This document shows positions 46,132-55,901 of a DNA stretch of 64,000 nucleotides, piece by piece; the first letter of the stretch is position 1, and every line of letters begins with the position of its first letter. Position numbers and translations under genes: made by a program. The DNA lies in contig NZ_AQUY01000001.1 of NCBI RefSeq assembly GCF_000372445.1, positions 810,823-874,822 of the forward strand, written 5' to 3'. This DNA comes from Corynebacterium ulceribovis DSM 45146. Lineage in GTDB: Bacteria; Actinomycetota; Actinomycetes; Mycobacteriales; Mycobacteriaceae. The notes under the pieces are model-generated. The model had not been told where the DNA came from, made no database searches, and saw only the letters and a program-made list of their open reading frames with translations.

Positions 46132-47115
46132 GGCGTACGCACGCAGACGGTCGGCGCGGTGCCCATTGCGCAGCTTGGCCATCACTTCACGCTCAATCTG
46201 GCGGACGCGTTCGCGGGAGAGGCCAAAGTGGCGGCCAATCTGGTCCAACGTGCGTGGCAGGCCATCGTTCAGGCCGTACCGCAGGCAAATAACTTCCTGT
46301 TCACGCTGCTCCAAGGTGCCCAGCACCTGGCGAATATCTTGGTGGCGCAGGGTAGCGACCACCGACGCTTCTGCATCGGTTGCTTCGGAGTCTTCAATGA
46401 AGTCGCCCAGCGGTGCCTCTTCATCCGAACCCACCGGCATGTCCAGCGATACAGGGTCGCGGGACTGGCGCATCAGCAGTTCAATTTTCTCCACTGGAAT
46501 GCCAGATTCTTCCGACAGTTCTTCATTAGTCGCTTCACGGCCCAAGTGCTGGTACATCTCGCGGCGAATACGGGAGAGCTTATTAACCTGCTCCACGAGG
46601 TGGACTGGCAGGCGAATGGTGCGGGATTGGTCGGCCATGCCGCGGGTGATGGCTTGGCGGATCCACCAGGTGGCGTAGGTGGAGAACTTAAAGCCCTTGG
46701 CGTAATCGAACTTTTCCATGGCGCGGATGAGGCCCAAGTTGCCTTCCTGCACCAAGTCCAGCAGTGGCATGCCGCGGCCGGTGTAGCGCTTTGCCAGGGA
46801 GACCACCAGGCGGAGGTTAGCTTCTAGGAGGTGACTGCGTGCGGCACGACCTTCGCGAGCAATAATCTTCAAATCACGTTTGCGGGCTCGGGTGAGCTTT
46901 TCGTCACCGCCCAGCAAATGTTCCGCGTATAGTCCAGCTTCGATGGCTTTGGATAGCTCGACTTCTTCTTCAGCGTTCAGCAGTGCGGTCCGGCCAATGC
47001 CGTTAAGGTAGACGCGAACCAAGTCGGACGATGGGGAACCTGCGTCGCTTTTATGGCGGGATTCTTTCGAACCACCTGTGTCGTACTCTTCGAATTGCGT
47101 CAGTGCACTTGTCAC
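46126..47115 (-). CDS. sigB: RNA polymerase sigma factor SigB (group 2)
   Basis: A 329-residue group 2 sigma factor. It has region 1.2 ([20 protein letters not shown]), 2.1-2.4 ([17 protein letters not shown] to [17 protein letters not shown]), region 3 and region 4.2 ([18 protein letters not shown]); the long region 1.1 of SigA is missing. SigB drives stress and transition-phase genes in corynebacteria. The GTG at 47115 has AGGAGG 8 bases upstream; an upstream TTG at 47145 is not supported. An ECF-type promoter lies 38 bases ahead, so it is likely under SigH/SigE control. A terminator follows. Confidence 0.95.
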   Translation of the reverse strand: MTSALTQFEEYDTGGSKESRHKSDAGSPSSDLVRVYLNGIGRTALLNAEEEVELSKAIEAGLYAEHLLGGDEKLTRARKRDLKIIAREGRAARSHLLEANLRLVVSLAKRYTGRGMPLLDLVQEGNLGLIRAMEKFDYAKGFKFSTYATWWIRQAITRGMADQSRTIRLPVHLVEQVNKLSRIRREMYQHLGREATNEELSEESGIPVEKIELLMRQSRDPVSLDMPVGSDEEAPLGDFIEDSEATDAEASVVATLRHQDIRQVLGTLEQREQEVICLRYGLNDGLPRTLDQIGRHFGLSRERVRQIEREVMAKLRNGHRADRLRAYAK

Positions 47116-47152
47116 TAGATCTGCCTCCTGAGTTAGACGATTCAATATCTAC

Positions 47153-47179
47153 AACGCACAAGTGCCTAGTTTTGTTCCC
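47153..47179 (-). promoter_or_regulatory. ECF-sigma (SigH/SigE-type) promoter for sigB
   Basis: On the minus strand GGGAAC (47179-47174), a 17-base spacer and CGTT (47156-47153) match the SigH/SigE consensus. RNA would start near 47146, leaving about 30 bases of leader that includes AGGAGG. Sequence and spacing equal those at clgR. Confidence 0.75.
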
Positions 47180-47222
47180 GAGACAGTTATGCCTGCATAT
47201 TTGGGCTTTTTGACGAAGTGGT

Positions 47223-47657
47223 CTACGCCTCAACCAGAACAGTAAACGGGCCTTGATTCACCGAATGCACGGACATCATCGCGCCGAATTGTCCCTCGGC
47301 AACCTGTAGCCCGCGCTCGCGTAGCCGGGCAACAATCTTCGCAATGACCGGTTCGGCAACATCCCCAGGCGCTGCTGCTGACCACGACGGGCGCCGCCCC
47401 TTTGCCGTGGCGCCCATCAACGTAAACTGGCTGACCACCAACACTGGAGCTCCCACATCCACCGCCGCGGTTTCGCCATCTAAAATGCGCAATTCTGCAA
47501 TTTTTCGGGCTACCGTTTCCCAGGCATCAGGTGCATCGTCTCGACCCACCCCGACGAGCGCCAAAATCCCGCCGGTGCTGCCACCATCAATCTGACCAAC
47601 AACTTGGCCGTCGACAGTGACGGATGCTTCAGACACTCGGGTTAATACTGCTTTCAC
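47223..47657 (-). CDS. dtd: D-aminoacyl-tRNA deacylase
   Basis: A 144-residue enzyme that hydrolyses D-amino acids wrongly attached to tRNA. It shows [18 protein letters not shown] (residues 9-26), [27 protein letters not shown] (the SQFTL motif, about 77-93) and the C-terminal VNQGPFT, the GxP cross-subunit motif area; here the expected GPVT reads GPFT. The start is GTG with a weak binding site. It lies 8 bases upstream of the methyltransferase stop and before sigB on the same strand. Confidence 0.93.
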   Translation of the reverse strand: MKAVLTRVSEASVTVDGQVVGQIDGGSTGGILALVGVGRDDAPDAWETVARKIAELRILDGETAAVDVGAPVLVVSQFTLMGATAKGRRPSWSAAAPGDVAEPVIAKIVARLRERGLQVAEGQFGAMMSVHSVNQGPFTVLVEA

Positions 47658-47665
47658 TGCGGTTT

Positions 47666-49288
47666 CTACTCCTGAACTTCGGAAATTTCTGCGGGCAACA
47701 CCAGTCCGTGCCGCACCAAATCGACTATCACTCCGCGAGCGGCGTTGGCTAACGCTGCCACGCCATCGTCATCAAGCCCCTGGGAATAGCCCAACAACGC
47801 CGCAACCTCGTCGAGCGGTAACCCATCGGGGCGCAGGCCGGCGACCAACGCTGCGGTGAGCTCGTCGACATCATGGGACCACCGTGGCCCATCCATCCGA
47901 GTCAATCGCACCACCTGCGGGGCAAACCCCATACCGGTATCGGTGTCCATCACCGCGACGTTTTCCCGCGCCACCGTTGGCCGCAGCTGATACCTGGCAG
48001 CGCCCACCGAATCGGAGGTTTGCTTGGCTAACCAGTCAGCACGCAGCAAATATTCGGCAACTTCCGTGCCCAGCGGATCGGTATACGGCTGGTCGAACTC
48101 TTCGCAGACGACCTCACTCGGACCCGAAATGGCTTGCAGCACAATGAATCCGAAACCGATACCGTCGACATCATGGGCGTAGAGGTAGTCGAGCCACTCC
48201 TGGGTGCGCTCACGGGCCACCTGACTGCGCGGATCAATCGACTCATCGCGCAGCCACGTACCGACATACAACGCCGGGTCGGCAACATCGCGCTGCAACA
48301 CCCAGGCGCGCACACCCTCCGCTGGCAGCCACGACGCCACCCGCTGTTGCCACGCCTGCTCGGCCACATGCACCCACGAAGCCAACAAATGCGCTGTGCC
48401 GCCTGGGGTTAGATAGTCAGCTGCTTGCGACACGACAAGTCGAGAGGCCTCATCAAGACCCAGGCCGCTATCACGGTAAACATGTTCAACTTTCGGCGGG
48501 CCCACCACAAACGGCGGATTCGCCACAATCCGGGTGAACTTTTCGCCCGCCACCGGCTCAAACCAGGAACCAGCGAGCACCCGGCTGCGGTGCGACAGCC
48601 CAGCGGCCTGCATCGTTGCGGTGGCATAGTCCACGGCGCGTTGAGACACATCGATTCCGGTTAGCTGCGCGCATTGGCCGGCCTGCAACAACATCTGCAC
48701 ACCCGAACCACAACCCACATCCAGCAAGGACGCAGTCGGCGTAGTCGGAACTGAATCAGCCAGTGTCAACGAGGCTTGACCCGCGCCAGGTACATGGTCA
48801 GCGTCTGGCACGAACTCAGCGAGCGCGGCGTCTTGGTCCGAAAACAGGAAATAGTCCGAGGCATCCGCCTGCGCACCGGTCTGCTCACCGGCCTGCCCAC
48901 CGGCCTGAGCATCAGCCGGAGCGCCGACCGTCATTGGCTGCACATTGACCGTAATGCGCACCGCACCATCTGCAGTTCGAGCAATCGCGCCGCAGTCGGC
49001 ACCGAGTCCCACGAGTTCAGGGCCAAATGCTGCCTCCAAGTCCGCTTCCGTCACCGGCTGCCGCAAAATAACCGCCCGCAGCGCTGTCGCCACCTGTTGT
49101 GACGTGGCATCGGCCGCGACTTGTCGGTGCAGATGCCAGTCGGCGGCAGCTGGTTCGCGCCGAAGGAGTGCTGCCCAACCTTCAGCGCCCAGGGCAGCCC
49201 GAACACCTGCCTCCGTCAGCCCTAAGCCGCGGAGCTGTTGGCTGATGGCAGTAGCAAACTCGGTGGAAATTGGGGTAAGGCTAGTCAT
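47666..49288 (-). CDS. Large class I SAM-dependent methyltransferase (NPPF type)
   Basis: A 540-residue protein with a helical N-terminal domain (about residues 1-200, winged-helix-like) and a Rossmann methyltransferase domain. Motif I is [17 protein letters not shown] (about 210-226) and motif IV is NPPFVVGPP (about 282-290), the NPP(F/Y) signature of N6-adenine, N2-guanine (RsmC-like) and glutamine (PrmC-like) methyltransferases. The C-terminal 150 residues hold a further domain ([18 protein letters not shown]). The target is unknown; rRNA or protein is plausible. ATG 49288 overlaps the DUF3099 gene by 8 bases. dtd follows after 8 bases. Confidence 0.8.
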   Translation of the reverse strand: MTSLTPISTEFATAISQQLRGLGLTEAGVRAALGAEGWAALLRREPAAADWHLHRQVAADATSQQVATALRAVILRQPVTEADLEAAFGPELVGLGADCGAIARTADGAVRITVNVQPMTVGAPADAQAGGQAGEQTGAQADASDYFLFSDQDAALAEFVPDADHVPGAGQASLTLADSVPTTPTASLLDVGCGSGVQMLLQAGQCAQLTGIDVSQRAVDYATATMQAAGLSHRSRVLAGSWFEPVAGEKFTRIVANPPFVVGPPKVEHVYRDSGLGLDEASRLVVSQAADYLTPGGTAHLLASWVHVAEQAWQQRVASWLPAEGVRAWVLQRDVADPALYVGTWLRDESIDPRSQVARERTQEWLDYLYAHDVDGIGFGFIVLQAISGPSEVVCEEFDQPYTDPLGTEVAEYLLRADWLAKQTSDSVGAARYQLRPTVARENVAVMDTDTGMGFAPQVVRLTRMDGPRWSHDVDELTAALVAGLRPDGLPLDEVAALLGYSQGLDDDGVAALANAARGVIVDLVRHGLVLPAEISEVQE

Positions 49289-49802
49289 CTTCAACATCCT
49301 TTTCCGAGTGGTCATCCGCTCGGGGAGGCGACGAGTCATCGTCGTGGTCAATCACAATGGGGTCATTGGCGGGTTCGGCGTCGATGACCGGACCTTGGCC
49401 GGCCGGCAACGCCAATTGTCCTGAACTTGTCAGCCTGCCCGGCTGAGGTTCGGCAGTACCAGCTAGGCCTTCCTGCGCGGCCAATTGTTGTCGGGCCTGT
49501 TCTGCTTGTTGACGTGCAACCGCGGGCTTATACACCCGAGGCCTGCGAGCATCAGGCTTTTCACCGGCGTTATTGCCAACGACCACTGCAATCCACGGCA
49601 GTGGCACTGAGATAATGCTGACGATGGCTGCCAGCCACACGTTCTCCCACACCAAGTAGAACAACGCAGCCATAAGAAGCAGCGGAACCCGCAGGCCTTG
49701 CAGCCAGTTGTAGTCGCGGACCCGCCTATTGTGGTTTTCGAGAGGGGTCTCCCGCATTTCGGTAATCAGTGCGCGTTTCTTGCGCTGCCAAGGCATCCGC
49801 AT
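49281..49802 (-). CDS. DUF3099 membrane protein
   Basis: A 173-residue protein with a basic N-terminus (RKKRALITEMRETPL), two hydrophobic segments (GLRVPLLLMAALFYLVWENV and WLAAIVSIISVPLPWIAVVVG, about residues 36-76), then a long Gln/Ala/Pro- and Asp-rich cytoplasmic tail. This matches the actinobacterial DUF3099 family, of unknown function. It overlaps the methyltransferase start by 8 bases, suggesting coupling, and diverges from the DUF3039 gene across 68 bases. Confidence 0.78.
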   Translation of the reverse strand: MRMPWQRKKRALITEMRETPLENHNRRVRDYNWLQGLRVPLLLMAALFYLVWENVWLAAIVSIISVPLPWIAVVVGNNAGEKPDARRPRVYKPAVARQQAEQARQQLAAQEGLAGTAEPQPGRLTSSGQLALPAGQGPVIDAEPANDPIVIDHDDDSSPPRADDHSEKDVEDD

Positions 49803-49870
49803 GTCGTTGATCGTATACCCCTTGAGCTTGGCACCGCGCCCTCACGTTTCAATCGCCGCTGAGGTGGGGC

Positions 49871-50125
49871 ATGATGGGGAGAGTGAGCACGACACAGACA
49901 ACAACTATTGAGCGACCAGACGTCGACGTCACCGACCACACCGACGACGACACCCCCAAGTTCTTCCACTACGTGAAGAAAGACAAGATCGTCTCTTCAG
50001 CGGTCAGCGGGGAATACGTCGTTGCGCTGTGCGGCGAAACTTTCCCAGTGACCAAATCGGCAAAACCTGGTTCGCCAGTATGCCCAGACTGCGAACGCAT
50101 CTACCGCACACTTCGTAAAAAGTGA
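49871..50125 (+). CDS. DUF3039 small protein with Cys-x2-Cys site
   Basis: An 84-residue acidic protein with the DUF3039 core: FFHYVKKDKIVSSAVSGEYVVALCGETF (about residues 31-58) and CPDCERIYRTL at the C-terminus. The LCGE cysteine plus CPDC suggest a three-ligand or shared zinc site. Function is unknown. I used the ATG at 49871, with GAGG 6 bases upstream; GTG 49883 is another in-frame start. Its stop overlaps the GTG of the helicase gene (GTGA), so the two are translationally coupled. Confidence 0.78.
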   Translation: MMGRVSTTQTTTIERPDVDVTDHTDDDTPKFFHYVKKDKIVSSAVSGEYVVALCGETFPVTKSAKPGSPVCPDCERIYRTLRKK

Positions 50126-51843
50126 GTGGACTGCGGCAGTGGCAGCAAGAAGCGCTGACCAAATATCTGGATACAAACCCGAAAGACTTCCTGGCGGTCG
50201 CAACGCCGGGCGCAGGTAAAACCACCTTCGCCCTGCGCATCGCCGCGGAGCTACTTTCGCGTGGCATTGTGCAACGAGTCATCGTCGTCGTCCCGACCGA
50301 GCACCTGAAGGTGCAGTGGTCCGAGTCGGCGGCTCGCTCCGGCATCAGCCTGGACCCGAACTTCTCCAACTCCACCGGTGTGGTCAACCCGTCCTACCAC
50401 GGCATCGCAGTGACCTACGCCCAAGTGGCGGTCAATCCATGGAAGCACCGGGCGATTGCACTGGCCCGAAACACCCTGGTCATCCTCGATGAGGTTCACC
50501 ACGGCGGTGACGCTAAGTCGTGGGGCGACGGCATCGTCGAAGCCTACGATGACGCCACCCGACGGCTCTGCCTAACCGGTACGCCATTCCGCTCCGACGA
50601 CGCCGCCATCCCATTTGTGCGGTATTCACCTGACGGCGAAGGCCACCTACAGTCCGCCGCCGACTACAACTATGGGTATTCCTCCGCGCTGCGCGATGGA
50701 GTAGTGCGCCCAGTCGTCTTCTTGGCCTACTCCGGCGAAGCACGCTGGCGCGACAGTGCCGGTGAAGAGTTCGCTGCCCGCCTAGGTGAACCACTCAACC
50801 CGGAACAGACCACTCGGGCCTGGCGCACCGCGCTTGACCCCAACGGTGACTGGATCCCAAGCGTGCTGCGCGCCGCAAACACCAGGCTGACGGAAATGCG
50901 CCGCCATATCCCAGACGCCGGCGGCCTAGTACTCGCTTCCGACGCCAAAACAGCACGTGCTTACGCCCGCACCCTAGAAAACCTCACCGGCAAAAAGGTC
51001 ACAGTCGTGCTGTCGGATGAAGTCGGCTCCTCCGAACGCATCGAACAGTTCTCCGCCTCCACGGATGAATGGATGGTGGCAGTGCGCATGGTGTCCGAAG
51101 GCGTGGATGTACCCCGCCTAGCGGTTGGCGTCTACGCAACTAGCGCATCGACACCATTGTTCTTCGCCCAAGCCATCGGACGATTCGTCCGTTCCCGCCG
51201 CCCAGGCGAAACCGCTTCCGTATTCCTGCCAAGCGTGCCTGTCCTACTGGACCTAGCCTCGCGCATGGAAGCCGAACGAAACCACGTCCTCGGTAAACCA
51301 GACCGGCCAAACGAAGGCTGGGATGACGAACTAGTCGTCCAAGCAAACAAGAAGACCTCGGAAACCGACGAACTTCCTGCCTACGAATCCCTCGGCGCGG
51401 ACGCCGAACTAGACAGCCTCATTTTCGACGGCGCGACCTACGGCACCCCAACCGTTGCCGGCTCCGCCGAAGAAGCCGACTACCTTGGCATCCCCGGGCT
51501 ACTTGATGCCGACACTATGCGTGAGCTGCTCAACAGACGGCAGACGCAGCAGCTCGATGCCCAAAGTGAACGTCAACAAGCCCCAACCGCACCGGAAGTA
51601 CCCTCCGCCGAAAAAATCTCCGGCGCCGACCCCGAAGCAGCCAAAGCCCGGGTCGCCAGCCAAGTCCTGCCCAAACTGCGCAAGGAACTCAACGCACTGG
51701 TCTCCTTACTCGCGGCGCGGACCGGCACGCCACACGGCCAAATCCACAATCAAGTACGCCAAGCCTGCGGCGGACCACCGACCGCACTGTGCTCCGAAGA
51801 ACAACTGCACAGCCGGATCAGTAAGATCAGGCAATGGCTATAA
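50122..51843 (+). CDS. DEAD/DEAH-box SF2 helicase coupled to DUF3039
   Basis: A 573-residue helicase of the XPB/RadD-like restriction-helicase group. It has the Q-like LRQWQQEAL, Walker A ATPGAGKTT (residues 27-35), motif II LDEVHHGGD (about 126), LTGTPFRSD (motif III area, about 152), a second RecA-like domain with VRMVSEGVDVPRL (motif V) and QAIGRFVRSRRPGE (motif VI). The C-terminal 130 residues are a charged extension. Such proteins act on DNA or RNA repair substrates; the role here is unknown. The start GTG overlaps the DUF3039 stop. Confidence 0.85.
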   Translation: MSGLRQWQQEALTKYLDTNPKDFLAVATPGAGKTTFALRIAAELLSRGIVQRVIVVVPTEHLKVQWSESAARSGISLDPNFSNSTGVVNPSYHGIAVTYAQVAVNPWKHRAIALARNTLVILDEVHHGGDAKSWGDGIVEAYDDATRRLCLTGTPFRSDDAAIPFVRYSPDGEGHLQSAADYNYGYSSALRDGVVRPVVFLAYSGEARWRDSAGEEFAARLGEPLNPEQTTRAWRTALDPNGDWIPSVLRAANTRLTEMRRHIPDAGGLVLASDAKTARAYARTLENLTGKKVTVVLSDEVGSSERIEQFSASTDEWMVAVRMVSEGVDVPRLAVGVYATSASTPLFFAQAIGRFVRSRRPGETASVFLPSVPVLLDLASRMEAERNHVLGKPDRPNEGWDDELVVQANKKTSETDELPAYESLGADAELDSLIFDGATYGTPTVAGSAEEADYLGIPGLLDADTMRELLNRRQTQQLDAQSERQQAPTAPEVPSAEKISGADPEAAKARVASQVLPKLRKELNALVSLLAARTGTPHGQIHNQVRQACGGPPTALCSEEQLHSRISKIRQWL

Positions 51844-51889
51844 CAGGGGCGAACGCAACCGAACGCAGCCACCAGCAACGGAGGACACA

Positions 51890-52300
51890 ATGACACAAGC
51901 GCACGATGACACAATCGCGCCGGGCATGGCAGGTCGCGGCAAAGCTCTGGCGACCCTCATCTTGGGCGTACTCGGATTCATCGGCAGTTTCGTCTTCATC
52001 GGCATTGTCGCATCCGTCGCAGCAGTTGTAGTTGGCTTTCTAGCGCTGCGGCACATTGCCTCCGAACAGGCGCTGACCGGGACGAACCCAGAAGCGGAGA
52101 AAGCCTACGGCCGCAGCCGACTGTTCGTCTACCTGGGATACATCGGTGCGGCGCTGGGCGTGGCTGGGTTCTTGTTCATGATGTGGGTGACATCGCTTTA
52201 CAGTGAAGGCCTGACCAAGTGCGCGCAGCAACACGGCGATAACAGCGCGGCAGCGGGGCAGTGTGCGCAGCAATACGTCATGGATCGCCTGCTGCCATAG
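51890..52300 (+). CDS. DUF4190-like small membrane protein
   Basis: A 136-residue protein with two main hydrophobic hairpins (LATLILGVLGFIGSFVFIGIVASVAAVVVGFLAL and LFVYLGYIGAALGVAGFLFMMW). The first has the pattern of DUF4190 domains. Two C-terminal cysteines (KCAQQ and QCAQQ) may form a disulfide outside the cell. GGAGG is about 6 bases before the ATG. It follows the helicase by 46 bases on the same strand. Function is unknown. Confidence 0.7.
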   Translation: MTQAHDDTIAPGMAGRGKALATLILGVLGFIGSFVFIGIVASVAAVVVGFLALRHIASEQALTGTNPEAEKAYGRSRLFVYLGYIGAALGVAGFLFMMWVTSLYSEGLTKCAQQHGDNSAAAGQCAQQYVMDRLLP

Positions 52301-52400
52301 CGAATCGCCATAGCGTGTTTGCCGAGGTCACATAGCCGAAATTCTCGGATTACCCCTAGTTTAGGTTGAATCAAACCCTGACTCTCACAGTTTTTTAAGC

Positions 52401-52427
52401 GATAACTTGGAGTTCGATAAGTTGGAG
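52401..52427 (+). repeat. Direct repeat upstream of the DASS carrier gene
   Basis: GATAACTTGGAG (52401-52412) and GATAAGTTGGAG (52416-52427) are 11/12 identical at a 15-base period, about 80-107 bases ahead of the ATG. They could be paired sites for an activator or response regulator. A T6 run lies just upstream. Confidence 0.5.
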
Positions 52428-52507
52428 GGTGGATTTTAGTATTCATTCGCCCGCCACTGAGCCGACACACAAGCTGAACTGGCGGGCATTAGACAGGGAG
52501 ACGGCCT

Positions 52508-54067
52508 ATGTCCACCAACGTCGGTAACGCGACCGGCTCAGAAATTGAGCTTTCACCGGGGCAACAAGACCCGGGACACAGTCCACGCGAACTTTTCCGT
52601 AAGCGCTTGGGATTTTTCCTCGGCCTTGCGCTCGCGGCGCTGGTCTACTTCATCATGCCGTCTGACCTGCCGCACGCACTGCGCGGCACCGCGGCTATTG
52701 CCATCATCATGGCCGCATGGTGGATGTCGGAAGCAATTCCAATTACCGCCACCGCACTGCTGCCGTTGGTGCTGTTCCCAGCCTTCGGCATTGCGGAGAT
52801 GAAAGAATTCTCCACCAGCTACGCCAGCCCAACCATCTTCCTGTTCATGGGTGGCTTCCTGTTGGCGTTGGGTATGCAGCGCTGGAACCTGCACAAGCGG
52901 ATTGCGCTGTGGGTGCTGGTGGCGATGGGTTCGTCGCCAAAGATGTTGATTTTGGGCTTTATGACGGCCACCGGCTTCTTGTCCATGTGGGTCTCCAACA
53001 CCGCCACCGCGGTGATGATGCTGCCGATTGGTATTTCCGTGCTCTCGCTAATTGTGGGGCTGCTGAAGTCGGAAAAGACCTCGGAAGAACTTGAAGAGGA
53101 AATGGAATCCACTGCGCGTGGTGAAGCGCCATCCTCGAACTTCGGCATTGCACTGATGCTGGGTATCGCATACGCCGCGTCCATCGGTTCCCTCGGTACC
53201 GTCATTGGTACCCCGCCAAACACCATGCTGCGTGCCTACATGGCCGAGCAGGGCGTGGAAATCGGCTTCGGCCAGTGGATGCTCGTCGGTGTGCCAATCG
53301 CAATTGTGCTGATGATTGCCGCTTGGCTACTGCTGACCACCGTGCTGTTTAAGCCTGAAATCGACCACATTCCGGGCGGCCGTGAACTGATGCGCAAGGA
53401 ACTGTCGAAGCTGGGTGGCATGTCCCGCGGCGAAGCCTCCGTTATGACCATCTTCGTCATCGCTGCGCTGGCTTGGATCCTGGTGCCAGTCTTCTTCAAG
53501 GGTTCGATGTTCTCCGACGCAGTGATTGCAATGCTGGTCGGTACCGCGCTGTTCATTATCCCGGGTGCTCCAAACGGTGTGCCTCTGCTGCGCTGGGCTG
53601 ACGCTCTCGAACTGCCATGGGGCGTTCTGCTGCTCTTCGGTGGCGGTCTGGCACTGTCCTCCCAGTTCGGCAAGTCTGGTCTGTCCGACTGGATCGGTGA
53701 GCAGATGTCCGGCCTGAACGTCCTGCCAATGGTCGCACTGGTTGTCATCGTGGCTGCAGTGGTTCTGGCGCTGACCGAGTTCACCTCCAACACCGCAACT
53801 GCTGCTACCTTCTTGCCGCTGATGGGCGCACTGGCCATTGGTATGGGCATTGACCAGATGTTCCTGACCGTCCCAGTGGCACTGGCTGCAACATCCGCCT
53901 TCATGATGCCGGTAGCAACCCCACCAAACGCGATTGCCTACGGTTCGGGTTACGTCACCATGGGCAATATGGTCAAGGCCGGTATCTGGCTGAACATCGC
54001 CGCGCTGATTCTCATCTCGGTCGTCTCCGTCACCCTGTCTGTGTGGGTGTTCGGCCTGGTCTTCTAA
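52508..54067 (+). CDS. DASS (SLC13) sodium-coupled dicarboxylate-type carrier
   Basis: A 519-residue membrane protein with eleven to twelve hydrophobic segments. It shows DASS features: two Ser-Asn-Thr motifs (VSNTATAVMMLP at about 160-171 and TSNTATAATFLPL at about 427-439) that form the sodium and substrate sites, and IGTPPNTML and ATPPNAIAYGSGY near the domain ends. Members import succinate, fumarate or malate; C. glutamicum DccT is of this type. GGGAG is 8 bases before the ATG. A 207-base leader with a direct repeat precedes it, and a terminator shared with sigA follows. Confidence 0.9.
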   Translation: MSTNVGNATGSEIELSPGQQDPGHSPRELFRKRLGFFLGLALAALVYFIMPSDLPHALRGTAAIAIIMAAWWMSEAIPITATALLPLVLFPAFGIAEMKEFSTSYASPTIFLFMGGFLLALGMQRWNLHKRIALWVLVAMGSSPKMLILGFMTATGFLSMWVSNTATAVMMLPIGISVLSLIVGLLKSEKTSEELEEEMESTARGEAPSSNFGIALMLGIAYAASIGSLGTVIGTPPNTMLRAYMAEQGVEIGFGQWMLVGVPIAIVLMIAAWLLLTTVLFKPEIDHIPGGRELMRKELSKLGGMSRGEASVMTIFVIAALAWILVPVFFKGSMFSDAVIAMLVGTALFIIPGAPNGVPLLRWADALELPWGVLLLFGGGLALSSQFGKSGLSDWIGEQMSGLNVLPMVALVVIVAAVVLALTEFTSNTATAATFLPLMGALAIGMGIDQMFLTVPVALAATSAFMMPVATPPNAIAYGSGYVTMGNMVKAGIWLNIAALILISVVSVTLSVWVFGLVF

Positions 54068-54147
54068 GCCAGTTCAACTCAGCCGACCTCTCGTGCAGAG
54101 GTCGGCACTGTGCATAAGAGCACCAACCAAAAGAGGCACCAACTAAA

Positions 54148-54197
54148 AGAACCGCCCCAGCATCCTAGGAAACCTAGGGGACTGGGGCGGTTCTTCG
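54148..54197 (-). terminator. Bidirectional terminator between the DASS gene and sigA
   Basis: AGAACCGCCCCAG (54148-54160) pairs with CTGGGGCGGTTCTT (54182-54195); an inner CCTAGG-AAA-CCTAGG extends the stem. On the minus strand the stem is followed by TTCTTTTAG, so it mainly ends sigA. Both convergent genes can use it. Confidence 0.85.
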
Positions 54198-54215
54198 CTG
54201 TCTCGGCTCGGAGCT

Positions 54216-55757
54216 CTACTCCAAGTAGTCGCGCAGCACCTGAGACCGCGATGGGTGGCGCAGCTTCGACATGGTCTTCGACTCAATCTGGCGGATACGC
54301 TCACGGGTCACGCCGTAGACCTGACCAATCTCATCCAAGGTGCGTGGCATGCCGTCGGTGAGGCCGAAACGCAGCCGGACAACGCCAGCTTCACGCTCGG
54401 ATAGCGTCTCCAGCACGTCTTGCAGCTGGTCCTGCAACAGGGTGAAGGACACGGCGTCAACAGCGACGACTGCTTCAGAGTCTTCAATGAAGTCGCCGAG
54501 CTGTGAGTCGCCTTCGTCACCAATGGTCTGGTCCAGCGAAATAGGTTCCCGAGCGTACTGCTGGATTTCCAGCACCTTCTCCTCGGTGATATCCATTTCG
54601 CGTGCCAACTCTTCTGGGGTCGGTTCACGGCCGAGGTCCTGCAGCAGCTCACGCTGAATACGGCCCAGCTTGTTGATGACCTCCACCATGTGCACTGGGA
54701 TACGAATCGTGCGGGCTTGGTCGGCCATCGCGCGGGTGATTGCTTGGCGAATCCACCAGGTGGCGTAGGTGGAGAACTTGTAGCCCTTGGTGTAGTCGAA
54801 CTTCTCGACCGCACGAATCAGACCCAAGTTACCTTCCTGAATCAAGTCCAGGAACGCCATACCGCGACCGGTGTAGCGCTTAGCCAGCGACACGACCAGA
54901 CGCAGGTTCGCTTCCAGCAGGTGATTCTTGGCCTTCTTACCGTCACGGTTAATTTCACGCAGCTCGCGGCGTAGGCCAGTTGCGATACGTTCGCCGCCTT
55001 CACCGCGCTGGGCCTTCTTATCCGCTTCCAGCATGTGGGCCGCGTACAAGCCGGATTCAATGCGCTTTGCCAGCGACACTTCCTGTTCAGCTGTCAGAAG
55101 TGCGACTTTACCGATCTGCTTCAGGTAAGCACGAACGGAGTCTGCAGAGGCGGTCAGTTCCGCGTCTTTACGGGCCTGCCGCAGAGTTTCAGACTCTTCT
55201 TCGTCCCAGACAAAGTCCGAACCGGACTTGTCCATGTCGTCTTCTTCCTCGTCACCGAGTTCGTCGACTTCGTCCTCATGCAGGTCTGGGTTGTACTCGA
55301 CATCTTCGTCTTCGAGTTCGCCCTCTTCCAACTCATCCGCGTCCTGACCTTCAGGCGCGTCGGTTGCAGCCTTTGCCTGTTCATTCGACGCCTTGATCGC
55401 TGCCTTTGCGGTCTGCGCTGCGCTGGAAGCTGCGGATTTCGCCGTAGTCTTGCGTGCGGCGGTCTTCCGAGCAGTGGTCTTTTTCGCTGCAGTCTTCTTG
55501 GCCGCATTTTTGGTTGGGGTCGCCTTCTTGGCCACTGCCTTTTTCGCAGCAGTTTTCGCTACGGCTTTTTTGGCGGCGGTCTTTTTTGCAACCGTCTTTT
55601 TGGCAGCAGTTTTCTTCGCTACTGCCTTCTTAGCGATAGTCTTCTTCGCAGCGGTCTTCTTGACAGCCTTCTTCACGGCCTTCTTGACCGCGCTCGAACT
55701 GTCGTCGCCGGAGGAGGATGCCTGCTCGGCCGACTGTGCCTTGTCTGTGGCTGCCAC
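54216..55757 (-). CDS. sigA: Primary sigma factor SigA with Lys/Ala-repeat N-terminal tail
   Basis: A 513-residue housekeeping sigma factor. The N-terminus has an AAKKT/AVAKK repeat tract (about residues 23-107), then an acidic region (about 136-175), then the conserved core: [13 protein letters not shown], region 1.2 ([16 protein letters not shown]), 2.1-2.4 ([29 protein letters not shown]), 3 and 4.2 ([23 protein letters not shown]). The start is GTG 55757 with AAAGGG about 6 bases upstream. A TATACT -10-like element lies at 55831-55836 on the minus strand. In this place it is flanked by ppgK and suhB, as in mycobacteria. Confidence 0.96.
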   Translation of the reverse strand: MAATDKAQSAEQASSSGDDSSSAVKKAVKKAVKKTAAKKTIAKKAVAKKTAAKKTVAKKTAAKKAVAKTAAKKAVAKKATPTKNAAKKTAAKKTTARKTAARKTTAKSAASSAAQTAKAAIKASNEQAKAATDAPEGQDADELEEGELEDEDVEYNPDLHEDEVDELGDEEEDDMDKSGSDFVWDEEESETLRQARKDAELTASADSVRAYLKQIGKVALLTAEQEVSLAKRIESGLYAAHMLEADKKAQRGEGGERIATGLRRELREINRDGKKAKNHLLEANLRLVVSLAKRYTGRGMAFLDLIQEGNLGLIRAVEKFDYTKGYKFSTYATWWIRQAITRAMADQARTIRIPVHMVEVINKLGRIQRELLQDLGREPTPEELAREMDITEEKVLEIQQYAREPISLDQTIGDEGDSQLGDFIEDSEAVVAVDAVSFTLLQDQLQDVLETLSEREAGVVRLRFGLTDGMPRTLDEIGQVYGVTRERIRQIESKTMSKLRHPSRSQVLRDYLE

Positions 55758-55901
55758 GTACGCCCTTTCACATTCACGAAATCTGACGGTGGTTTCTGGG
55801 GTAACCCGTCGTGCGTTGAATCGACTCCCCAGTATAACCACGTTCGGAGTTTGGGAACTAGCTGACCCCAAATCGGGGCAATATTTACTGACTGATTTTG
55901 C

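Noticed and set aside
52362..52382. A DtxR- or palindrome-like TTTAGGTTGAATCAAACC ahead of the DASS gene
   Set aside because: It matches about half of the DtxR consensus, and the inverted repeat is only GGTT/AACC; likely chance.
55035..55865. A 276-residue Leu/Phe-rich plus-strand frame opposite sigA
   Set aside because: It is the antisense of the sigA core and of its Lys/Ala repeats, which read as apparent hydrophobic repeats; not a real membrane protein.
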